Source of the DNA: Methanosarcinales archaeon
GTDB taxonomy: Archaea; Halobacteriota; Methanosarcinia; Methanosarcinales; Methanogasteraceae
Assembly: GCA_003661105.1 (NCBI GenBank)
Contig: QMVM01000116.1
Coordinates: 1-6,419 of the forward strand
DNA: 6,419 nt
Reading direction: 5' to 3'
In this document: one piece after another, positions 1 to 5,423 of the stretch
How the letters are laid out: each line of letters begins with the position of its first letter
Position numbering within the stretch: the stretch's first letter is position 1
Position numbers and translations under genes: made by a program
The notes under the pieces: model-generated
Told to the model about the DNA's origin: nothing
The model's input: only the letters and a program-made list of their open reading frames with translations
Database searches by the model: none

Positions 1-83
1 CATTGTCAGGGGTGCTCTTGCCACATACTTCTCGAAAACCCATATCCACAACGCGAAAGAGCGAAAGAAACGCTTAAGAGCTG

Positions 84-112
84 GGGACCGTTTTTCGGTT
101 CCTTCATTTTTT
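84..112 (+). terminator. Terminator-like hairpin with T tract
   Basis: GGGACCG (84-90) pairs with CGGTTCC (96-102) across a TTTTT loop, with one G-T wobble in the 7-bp stem. TTCATTTTTT follows directly. The stem plus T-run looks like an intrinsic terminator read on the plus strand, so it would end transcription of a gene lying left of the window. Archaeal termination often relies on the T-run alone, so the stem may be incidental. Confidence 0.5.
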
Positions 113-118
113 AGGTCT

Positions 119-198
119 CGAAAAGATATATACAGGTTCTCCTGTGTAGTAACCGCGAAGACCAAACCTTTATCCAGCCACCGCCCAAGAGTAAACCT
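119..198 (+). promoter_or_regulatory. Promoter region of fen-MFS operon
   Basis: A purine-rich BRE-like run CGAAAAG (119-125) abuts ATATATA (126-132), a good archaeal BRE/TATA pair that predicts a start near 152-157 and a leader of about 45 nt. A perfect 5-bp inverted repeat, ACAGG-TTCT-CCTGT (132-145), lies between the TATA box and the predicted start, where a repressor could bind. No Shine-Dalgarno is visible before the ATG at 199. A weaker A/T element, CCTTTATCC (167-175), sits about 27 nt before the ATG and could give a leaderless transcript instead. The choice between the two is open. Confidence 0.5.
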
Positions 199-1218
199 AT
201 GGGCTCGGATATCGGAGACCTGTTTGAGAGACGAGAATCTGAACTCGGCACACACTTACGCGGGCAGATCATCGCAATCGATGCATACAATATGATCTAC
301 CAGTTTTTGAGTAGCATAAGGCAGCGAGACGGTACGCCGCTTAAGGATTCACGGGGAAGGGTAACATCGCACCTGTCAGGACTGCTCTACCGGACAACGA
401 ACCTCGTCGAAGCCGGATTGAAGCTCGTCTTCGTCTTCGATGGCGTCCCGCCGGATTTCAAGGCAGCAACGATCGAGAAACGAAGAGAGATACGGGATAC
501 GGCTGAGCGAGAGTGGAAGAAAGCACTTGCTGCGGGCAGGGAGGATGCATTTAAGTATGCGCAAGCCACATCCCGGCTACATCCCGAGATGGTCGAGGAT
601 GCGAAGTCGCTGCTTCTATCGATGGGCATTCCGGTTGTGGACGCGGCAAGCGAGGGCGAGGCGCAGGCGGCACGGATGGCAAAATCCGGTGATGTCAGGT
701 TCGTTGGATCGCAGGATTACGATTCACTGCTCTTCGGCGCACCCGAGGTCGTGAGGAATCTTGCGGTAAGTGGCAAGCGGAAACTACCCGGGAAGAATGT
801 CTATGTGGATGTGAAGCCGGAGGTCATCGAACTCCAGCCAAACCTCGAACGGCTTGGAATCACAGAGGAGCAGTTGATCGATATCGCGATACTGGTCGGA
901 ACCGATTACGATCCCGGCATCCACGGCATCGGCGCAAAGAAGGCGCTACAGTTGATCTACAAACACGGCTCGATCGAAGACGCGCTCTTGGAACTTGGCA
1001 AATCGATCGGGCATCTCGACGAGATCAAGAACTTCTTCTTAGACCCGGATATAACGGATGATTACTCACTTACATGGAAAAAACCCGACGAATCAAAGAT
1101 TTCGGAGTTATTGTGCCACGAACACGACTTTTCAGAGGCGCGTGTGGCAAAAGCAGTCGAACGGCTCGTGCGGGCGGCTGATTCCATGGGGCAGAGCACG
1201 CTTGATATGTGGAGCTGA
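199..1218 (+). CDS. fen: Flap endonuclease 1 (FEN1), archaeal
   Basis: A structure-specific 5' nuclease that removes 5' flaps during Okazaki-fragment maturation and base-excision repair, working with PCNA. The 339 residues match the usual archaeal FEN1 length. The N-terminal XPG region carries D28 (AIDAYN) and D81 (FVFDGVPP). The internal XPG region carries E152 and E154 (SEGEAQA), D173 and D175 (SQDYDSLLFG) and D236 (VGTDYD), so the full two-metal acidic set is present. A helix-hairpin-helix segment (GIHGIGAKKAL, about 240-250) follows. The C-terminus QSTLDMWS (332-339) is a PIP-box-like PCNA tail, ending in Trp-Ser rather than two aromatics. The start MGSDIGDLF fits the family, whose N-terminal Gly2 enters the active site. 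The stop is 4 nt before the MFS gene, so the two are probably co-transcribed. Confidence 0.97.
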   Translation: MGSDIGDLFERRESELGTHLRGQIIAIDAYNMIYQFLSSIRQRDGTPLKDSRGRVTSHLSGLLYRTTNLVEAGLKLVFVFDGVPPDFKAATIEKRREIRDTAEREWKKALAAGREDAFKYAQATSRLHPEMVEDAKSLLLSMGIPVVDAASEGEAQAARMAKSGDVRFVGSQDYDSLLFGAPEVVRNLAVSGKRKLPGKNVYVDVKPEVIELQPNLERLGITEEQLIDIAILVGTDYDPGIHGIGAKKALQLIYKHGSIEDALLELGKSIGHLDEIKNFFLDPDITDDYSLTWKKPDESKISELLCHEHDFSEARVAKAVERLVRAADSMGQSTLDMWS

Positions 1219-1222
1219 CCAG

Positions 1223-2383
1223 ATGAAGAACCTCTGGGCTCGCACCGAACTTTGCAACATCGCAATCTCGGCGCTTTTCGTGGAATTCGGCACCGGGATG
1301 CTCATGGTATTGATTCCGCTATACATACGAGTTCTTCCGGCTGTTACGGTAACGAGTCTCGCTATCAAGTCCGCCCTCGTCTTCAGCGTCTTTGGGCTCT
1401 TTGCTGCCGCATCGTATCCGGTGATGGGGCGGCTCTCTGACCGGCTCGACAGCCGAAAACCGTTCGTGCTCGCGGGATTCGCGGGATTCGCGGTGCTGGC
1501 TGTTGCATGTGCAGAGGTCGATACGTTTGAGCAGTTGCTGATCGTTCGCGCTCTCCAGGGCATCATGGTCGGGGTGATGGTTCCTGCAATCCTGGCGATG
1601 CTTACCAACATATCCACGCAGGATAGCCGGGGGCAATCGATCGGCATATATTCGACGATCCGGAGTATCGGACCTGCGGCCGGACCTGCGGCTGGCGGCA
1701 TAGTTGCAGGGGCGTTAGGGTATGGTGCAGGGTTTTATGCGTGCGCAGCTCTTGGACTGATAAGCCTATTCCTTGTAAACCGTATCGTTAAGGAGACACA
1801 TGAGTCCCGGACACAGGAAACCCGCGATGGCGGGACAGATCGCACCTCCAATGGCGAGCTCAAACTCTTTGTGTACGCGACATTCACAACAATGCTTGCG
1901 ATCATGATCGTGGCGACGCTGCTTCCGGTCTACGAGGTGCAGATGAATGCATCCGTAGGCGGGCTTGGGGTATCCCTGTCCGCATATTTTTCCGCACGCC
2001 TGCTCTTCCAGACGCCGATAGGCATCCTCTCGGATCGGATCGGCAAGAGGCGCATGGTGGCGGCAGGGCTCTTTATAACGGCAGTTATGCTTCTCGGGAT
2101 GGCTCACGTTACATCAGTCATCCAGTTGTTTGCGCTCATGTTTGTCGCTGGCATAACATCTGCCGCTGTGAATGTGCCAGCGCTCGCATCAGGCGCGGAT
2201 CTCGCAAGCCCTGGCATGATCGGGCAGCAGATGAGTCTCTTTCCGATGGCAAGCGCAATCGGCATGGTGATCGGTCCGCTGCTTGGGGGACTATTTGCCA
2301 CACAGTTCGGATTCGCATCCCCGTTCTACATCTGCGCAGGATTGATGGTGGCGGTCGGGGTGCTAATTATACGGCAGCGCTAA
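1223..2383 (+). CDS. Major facilitator superfamily (MFS) transporter
   Basis: A predicted 12-helix inner-membrane secondary transporter of 386 residues, most like drug/multidrug efflux antiporters; the substrate is unknown. Loop 2-3 has the MFS motif A (GRLSDRLDSRKP, 69-80), and the second half repeats it (GILSDRIGKRRM, 267-278). TM5 has an antiporter-type motif C (GPAAGPAAGG, 150-159). A charged hydrophilic loop at about 190-213 separates the two six-helix bundles. I chose ATG 1223 because it starts just before the first helix and has GGAG (1211-1214) 8 nt upstream, overlapping the fen stop. The same frame is open further left, but only across fen sequence. The gap to fen is 4 nt, suggesting translational coupling. 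The C-terminus LIIRQR ends directly after TM12, so the protein is full length. Confidence 0.93.
   Translation: MKNLWARTELCNIAISALFVEFGTGMLMVLIPLYIRVLPAVTVTSLAIKSALVFSVFGLFAAASYPVMGRLSDRLDSRKPFVLAGFAGFAVLAVACAEVDTFEQLLIVRALQGIMVGVMVPAILAMLTNISTQDSRGQSIGIYSTIRSIGPAAGPAAGGIVAGALGYGAGFYACAALGLISLFLVNRIVKETHESRTQETRDGGTDRTSNGELKLFVYATFTTMLAIMIVATLLPVYEVQMNASVGGLGVSLSAYFSARLLFQTPIGILSDRIGKRRMVAAGLFITAVMLLGMAHVTSVIQLFALMFVAGITSAAVNVPALASGADLASPGMIGQQMSLFPMASAIGMVIGPLLGGLFATQFGFASPFYICAGLMVAVGVLIIRQR
1669..1692 (+). repeat. 12-bp perfect tandem duplication inside MFS motif C
   Basis: CGGACCTGCGGC occurs twice back to back (1669-1680 and 1681-1692) and encodes the two GPAA units at residues 150-157 of the transporter. 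The frame is kept. A second small tandem repeat, GCGGGATTC twice (1472-1489), encodes AGFAGF in an earlier helix. Both may simply reflect Gly/Ala-rich helix packing motifs. Confidence 0.8.
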
Positions 2384-2393
2384 AGCAGAAGCA

Positions 2394-2432
2394 GAGGAGA
2401 TCCTCCCGGAATACGATGGTGACTAGGTCACC
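2394..2432. repeat. Two small perfect inverted repeats after the MFS stop
   Basis: GAGGA-GA-TCCTC (2394-2405) and GGTGAC-TAG-GTCACC (2418-2432) are perfect short inverted repeats directly downstream of the transporter stop. The first loop is too tight for full pairing, so it would form about 4 bp. With the hairpin at 2435-2454 they make three inverted repeats in 61 bp. They could protect the mRNA 3' end or help termination. Confidence 0.5.
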
Positions 2433-2434
2433 GA

Positions 2435-2460
2435 CCCCGCAACAAATTGCGGGGCATCTT
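2435..2460 (+). terminator. Probable terminator hairpin of the fen-MFS unit
   Basis: CCCCGCAA (2435-2442) and TTGCGGGG (2447-2454) form a perfect 8-bp stem with a CAAA loop. It is followed by CATCTTT, so the downstream T-run is weak. It lies about 50 bp after the MFS stop, between two convergent genes, where a terminator is expected. An alternative pairing exists, GACCCC (2433-2438) with GGGGTC (2469-2474). Confidence 0.5.
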
Positions 2461-2516
2461 TGACCATGGGGGTCGTGTATACGGGATGAGGACGAGCGCG
2501 GACAGATGTGGGGCGG

Positions 2517-2564
2517 GTGTATGTGAATACACGCAACCAACTTGTATATTCATCATTCACATAC
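2517..2564. repeat. Two mutually exclusive inverted repeats, one with a GNRA loop
   Basis: GTGTAT (2517-2522) and ATACAC (2527-2532) form a perfect 6-bp stem closed by GTGA, a GNRA-type tetraloop if transcribed on the plus strand. The overlapping stretch GTATGTGAAT (2519-2528) is also perfectly complementary to ATTCACATAC (2555-2564), a 10-bp stem with a 26-nt loop. The two pairings cannot coexist. No gene is present here, and the sequence turns A+T-rich from about 2535. Confidence 0.45.
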
Positions 2565-2580
2565 TTAAGCATAATATTAG

Positions 2581-2617
2581 TTAATATCTGAAGGTTTAGA
2601 AGATTAAAAGATATTAA
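2581..2617 (-). terminator. Inverted repeat spanning the PRTase-GNAT stop codon
   Basis: TTAATATCT (2581-2589) and AGATATTAA (2609-2617) form a 9-bp A+T-rich stem with a 19-nt loop. The right arm contains the stop codon of the minus-strand gene. Read on the minus strand, T-rich stretches (for example CTTTTAATCTTC) lie in the loop, which is compatible with archaeal T-run termination. No long T tract follows, so this call is tentative. Confidence 0.3.
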
Positions 2618-3537
2618 ATATTTGATTTAAGTGTAGCGATTACGAGATCCCTTTCTGCTTTTGTTCTCTTGTTTATTGTTGCCACCTTATGAAGTGAATC
2701 ATACTGAGGAGCTTGAACAGACCCAATTACTTCAAAACCATTGTTCTTATACATAGCTACCTTATCATCAAACGCATAACCATATATGAAATCAAATTCA
2801 TGATATAGCATATAATTAAGAATCAATTTTAGTAAAGTACTGGCATATCTATTCCTCTGTTTTTCTTCCGCAGTAGCAATTATATCGAGAAACAAACCAG
2901 TATAATTTCCATACTTTTTTTCATAAAATTTGATAATTGAACAAATCTCATCTTTGTCCTCCACAAGGTACACTTTAGCTCCTGCGTTCATATGATCTTT
3001 ATAAAACTCTGTTAGCGATGTTTTGTCAATACGTGAATCTCCACACTTGAAGTATTTTTCTATATCACTTGCTATTATTTTCCGAACAATTCCTTTTGGA
3101 TATGTTCGGATGGGGTAGCTGCTCCACGGAAAATATACTTTAGTATCGTCTTCGGTCTCAAAAACAAAAACATTGGGGATGATTGATGAATCTCTGCGCA
3201 TTAAAAACGAAAAAAATTTTACATCCTCTGCGCCGATATTTTTCAATTGAGTATATACTTTTACGAAAGAGTTCCCAGTTATAGTTGTGTCTTCACAAAC
3301 AAGTATTTTTTTATCTATTATATCAGATTTGTAAAGATCGATGTGGTTTTCATTCTCGAATGGACATAACAATGCCTTTCCAAAAAATCCGCACTTTTCT
3401 AACCCATCTACAATATGTTTCCCGCCATCCCCAATCCCCATCATGGTGTATGAATCTAAACCTTCGCGAACCAATTTAGAATAAGCTTGACTCAAGCCAT
3501 TCCTGACGTTGTTATCGTCAAGGAACATTTCTCTCAA
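2614..3537 (-). CDS. Phosphoribosyltransferase-like and GNAT acetyltransferase fusion protein
   Basis: A 307-residue soluble two-domain protein of unknown substrate. Residues about 1-150 look like a type I phosphoribosyltransferase. There is a Gly-rich loop GIGDGGK (34-40), a PRPP-binding loop ILVCEDTTITGNS (78-90) with the acidic pair E82-D83 and T87-G88, and VYFPW (134-138), which recalls the C-terminal FPW of purine PRTases. Residues about 185-275 look like GNAT: a strand GLFLDIIA (214-221), an acyl-CoA loop region EEKQRNRYASTLL (224-236), and the motif B helix MYKNNGFEVIGS (262-273). The start is TTG at 3537: GAGGG (3544-3548) lies 6 nt before it, against 15 nt for the ATG at 3528. The gene is strongly A+T-rich compared with fen and fni, and lies 23 nt after the zinc-ribbon gene in the same orientation. 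Function is not assigned. Nucleotide or nucleoside salvage-like modification followed by acylation is one guess. Confidence 0.8.
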   Translation of the reverse strand: MREMFLDDNNVRNGLSQAYSKLVREGLDSYTMMGIGDGGKHIVDGLEKCGFFGKALLCPFENENHIDLYKSDIIDKKILVCEDTTITGNSFVKVYTQLKNIGAEDVKFFSFLMRRDSSIIPNVFVFETEDDTKVYFPWSSYPIRTYPKGIVRKIIASDIEKYFKCGDSRIDKTSLTEFYKDHMNAGAKVYLVEDKDEICSIIKFYEKKYGNYTGLFLDIIATAEEKQRNRYASTLLKLILNYMLYHEFDFIYGYAFDDKVAMYKNNGFEVIGSVQAPQYDSLHKVATINKRTKAERDLVIATLKSNI

Positions 3538-3560
3538 ATTAATCCCTCACAAAGAAGAGG

Positions 3561-3713
3561 TTATGCTTCTTTATACAGTGTTTGTGGACTGACCATCGGG
3601 GACTCTTCGACTATTTCTCCCCATTTATCAGCCAAACAATCAACACACATGCCGTTTATTTGAAGATGTTCTTCACCGAGATGTTCTCCACATATACTAC
3701 ATTCTGATACCAT
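3561..3713 (-). CDS. Small zinc-ribbon protein (50 aa)
   Basis: A short gene not previously obvious because of its length: 50 residues starting MVSECSICGE and ending LYKEA. Two CxxC knuckles, C5-C8 (CSIC) and C23-C26 (CVDC), separated by 14 residues, match a treble-clef or zinc-ribbon Zn site. The remainder is acidic, with no obvious catalytic residues. The start is well supported: AAGGTGAT (3717-3724), an excellent match to the archaeal anti-Shine-Dalgarno, lies just upstream of ATG 3713. The gene is the first of a two-gene unit; its stop is 23 nt before the TTG of the PRTase-GNAT gene. Zinc ribbons of this size commonly bind nucleic acid or partner proteins, so it may be an adaptor or regulator for the downstream enzyme; that role is inference. 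Confidence 0.75.
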   Translation of the reverse strand: MVSECSICGEHLGEEHLQINGMCVDCLADKWGEIVEESPMVSPQTLYKEA

Positions 3714-3746
3714 TAAATCACCTTGTTCTATGTTTCTGTTTATCAG

Positions 3747-3780
3747 TATTATACGTTTCGGTAGTAGATCGCTATTTTAA
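3747..3780 (-). promoter_or_regulatory. Promoter candidates for the zinc-ribbon/PRTase-GNAT unit
   Basis: Read on the minus strand, TTAAAATA (3780-3773) is a TATA-like box that predicts a start near 3750 and a leader of about 35 nt retaining the full SD. A second candidate is GTATAATA (3754-3747) preceded by a BRE-like CCGAAAC. It would start near 3723, at the edge of the SD, so the first is preferred on spacing and the second on BRE quality. Confidence 0.4.
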
Positions 3781-3834
3781 CCGACCATTCAGTGGTATTG
3801 CTACATCCAATATCTTGCTTTCGTTTTATAAAGA

Positions 3835-3858
3835 TACTGTGAAAGGTACTACAGTACC
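3835..3858. repeat. Overlapping inverted repeats, possible operator
   Basis: TACTGT (3835-3840) pairs with ACAGTA (3851-3856), and GGTACT (3845-3850) pairs with AGTACC (3853-3858). The two share the right arm. They sit directly downstream of TTTATAAA (3825-3832), across the predicted start of a plus-strand transcript, and about 60 bp upstream of the minus-strand promoter candidates. A binding site for a dimeric regulator is plausible but unproven. Confidence 0.35.
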
Positions 3859-4032
3859 ATCGCGCTCACGCAACATCCATGTTATAGTAATAGTACTTAA
3901 AGGTATCGAACACTATGCGCATATCGTTTTTTTGAGCGCGCCGCCCCACAAAACCCTTCCGATCATCCGATTCACACCCGACCCCCAACACAGGAGAAGG
4001 CATCGTGATAGATTCCGAAGTCACCAAACCCC

Positions 4033-4044
4033 GGACTTAAGTCC
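4033..4044. repeat. Perfect 12-bp palindrome
   Basis: GGACTTAAGTCC is a perfect palindrome in the gene-free stretch upstream of fni. It has the size and symmetry of a regulator half-site pair. It is about 290 bp from the fni start, too far for a simple promoter-proximal operator. Confidence 0.4.
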
Positions 4045-4135
4045 AGAGCCTGTACATAGCGATTTCATTCCACTCATATTACCATGTGCTCCGACATGCT
4101 CACTATAGTAAGTCAACAACGATACCATAACCCCC

Positions 4136-4267
4136 TCATGTAATTCGTATCGTCTCATATAGCGTGGTAGTAACTCCCATAATATTTAAACATGGTGCCG
4201 CCTGCACGGTCATCAGCGTATCAACTGGCATAATCCGTCCGTCACCGTCCAATGTCTGTATTATCGT
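4136..4267 (-). pseudogene. Possible decayed reading frame ending upstream of fni
   Basis: On the minus strand a frame stopping at 4136 reads plausibly protein-like over about 43-55 residues, with GGAQTIIQTLDGDG and, later, LNIMGVTTTLYETIRIT at the C-terminus. The frame continues to 4423, but that upstream part lies antisense to the conserved start of fni and cannot be a real N-terminus. No start codon with an SD is found between 4136 and 4321. I read it as a possible 3' remnant of a small gene whose 5' end was lost, of unrecognised family. It could equally be a chance open frame. Confidence 0.2.
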
Positions 4268-4283
4268 TTGTGCCCCCCCTCCG

Positions 4284-4322
4284 CGATCAGTATAAAGTGT
4301 AATCCCGCCAATACCATACCAA
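4284..4322 (+). promoter_or_regulatory. TATA box for leaderless fni transcript
   Basis: GTATAAAG (4290-4297) is centred about 28 nt before the ATG at 4322. Archaeal transcription starts about 25-28 nt after the TATA centre, which places the start at or within a few bases of the ATG. The interval 4298-4321 has no GGAG or GGTG, so a leaderless mRNA fits both observations. Confidence 0.55.
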
Positions 4323-5377
4323 TGACCACATCCCTGCGAAAGATCGAGCACTTGCAGATATGCGCAAACGATCCGGTCGAAGCGCACGTCTCTGCCGGAT
4401 TCGACGACATCCACCTGATCCACTGCGCACTACCTGAGATCGACAAGGACGAGATCGACACCGCAACAGAACTGTTCGGAAAAGTCATGGCTGCACCGCT
4501 TCTGATCGCGTCGATGACAGGGGGGCATCCCGGCACGTACCCGATCAACAAAGCGCTTGCGCTCGCAGCAGAGCATCTGGGAATCGGGATCGGGGTTGGG
4601 AGCCAGCGGGCTGCGCTTGAGAATCCGGAGCAAGAAGAGACGTTTCGAGTGGTGCGGGACTGTGCGCCCCATGCCTTTGTGTACGCAAACATTGGGGTTG
4701 TGCAACTGACCGAGTATGGCATTGATGGCGTGGAACATGCAATCGAGATGATCGATGCCGATGCGATCGCGATCCATCTCAACTTCCTGCAGGAGGCGAT
4801 ACAACCAGAGGGCTGCACGCACGCACGCGGGTCACTCGATGCGATAAAGGATGTGTGCGATGCAATCTCAGTCCCGGTGATAGCGAAAGAGACCGGTGCC
4901 GGAATCTCCCGCGAGGTGGCAGCCATGCTTGCAGCGGCAGGAGTGGATGCGATCGATGTCGGCGGTGCAGGCGGCACGAGTTGGGCTGGTGTCGAGTATT
5001 ATCGTGCCCGTGATCGCGGGGACTTAAGATCCGAACATCTTGGAGGGTTGTTCTGGGACTGGGGAATCCCGACAGCGGCAAGTGTCGTGGAATGCGCATC
5101 ATGCGGTCTGCCTGTCATTGCGACGGGCGGCGTTCGCACAGGGATCGATATCGCGAAATCGATTGCGCTTGGCGCATCGCTCTCAGGAACCGCGCTGCCA
5201 CTGGTTGCGCCTGCGATGAAGAACGCTGATGCAGTGATCGACCGGCTTTCGTGCATGATCTCGGAGCTTGAGATTGCAATGTTCCTCTGCGGCTGCCGGG
5301 ATGTCGCTGACCTGAAGACGGCTCCGGCGGTGATCGGCGGCGGGGTCAAGGAGCTGCTTGACGCACGCGGGTTTTGA
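4322..5377 (+). CDS. fni: Type 2 isopentenyl-diphosphate delta-isomerase (FMN-dependent)
   Basis: Interconverts isopentenyl and dimethylallyl diphosphate in the cytoplasm using reduced FMN and Mg2+, supplying the primer for archaeal ether-lipid isoprenoids. The 351 residues are the normal type 2 length with a TIM-barrel fold. Family signatures in order: RKIEHL (6-11), ASMTGG (63-68, FMN loop), GSQR (93-96), HLN and LQE (152-154 and 156-158, substrate and Mg2+ site, followed by QPEG), AKETG with K189, GGAGGTSW (214-221), and the phosphate-binding GGVRTG (269-274). All look intact. The start is ATG 4322, because MTTSLRKIEHL matches the family N-terminus; an upstream TTG at 4268 in the same frame would add 18 unlike residues. 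It stands alone here, without the mevalonate or isopentenyl phosphate kinase genes that often accompany it in archaea. Confidence 0.97.
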   Translation: MTTSLRKIEHLQICANDPVEAHVSAGFDDIHLIHCALPEIDKDEIDTATELFGKVMAAPLLIASMTGGHPGTYPINKALALAAEHLGIGIGVGSQRAALENPEQEETFRVVRDCAPHAFVYANIGVVQLTEYGIDGVEHAIEMIDADAIAIHLNFLQEAIQPEGCTHARGSLDAIKDVCDAISVPVIAKETGAGISREVAAMLAAAGVDAIDVGGAGGTSWAGVEYYRARDRGDLRSEHLGGLFWDWGIPTAASVVECASCGLPVIATGGVRTGIDIAKSIALGASLSGTALPLVAPAMKNADAVIDRLSCMISELEIAMFLCGCRDVADLKTAPAVIGGGVKELLDARGF

Positions 5378-5423
5378 GTACCCCACGCACGGTCGCAAAC
5401 TTAGCATCATATCCAGGATTCCC

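Larger units (their letters stand above)
3714..4321. other. Roughly 600-bp region without an intact gene
   Basis: This stretch separates the divergently oriented zinc-ribbon gene (-) and fni (+). I see no intact protein or RNA gene. It holds the promoter candidates listed separately, a palindromic TATA-like TTTATAAA (3825-3832) directed at nothing recognisable, overlapping inverted repeats at 3835-3858, a perfect 12-bp palindrome GGACTTAAGTCC (4033-4044), and ACTATAGT (4103-4110). An 11-codon GTG frame (4003-4038) follows AGGAG (3992-3996) but stops at once, and could be the decayed start of a lost gene. A plus-strand frame of about 97 codons (3815-4108) is rich in Pro, His and Arg, has no SD, and looks fortuitous. 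Confidence 0.5.

Noticed and set aside
1..198. Open frame running from the left edge into fen (frame 2)
   Set aside because: It crosses the terminator-like hairpin and the promoter and then continues out of frame through conserved fen codons; its residues look non-coding.
1058..1222. Upstream extension of the MFS frame to 1058
   Set aside because: The extra 55 residues overlap fen, are polar and unlike an MFS N-terminus. ATG 1223 has a suitably spaced GGAG and begins just before TM1.
1132..1701. 189-codon minus-strand frame across the MFS gene
   Set aside because: It is antisense to a clearly conserved transporter and the end of fen; its open length is explained by the G+C-rich codon pattern of the sense genes.
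2394..2564. CRISPR array or tRNA among the hairpins
   Set aside because: The stems differ in sequence and spacing, no direct repeat with spacers is present, and there is no T-arm or cloverleaf pattern.
3815..4108. 97-codon plus-strand frame in the gene gap
   Set aside because: TTG start without SD, composition rich in Pro, His, Arg and Ser, no recognisable motif, and it contains palindromic regulatory-looking DNA.
4268..4321. TTG start for fni at 4268
   Set aside because: The added 18 residues do not fit the family N-terminus, and the TATA box at 4290-4297 would lie inside the coding region.
4261..4977. 238-codon minus-strand frame across fni
   Set aside because: Antisense shadow of a conserved enzyme, very rich in Ser, Ala and Pro, with no domain signature.
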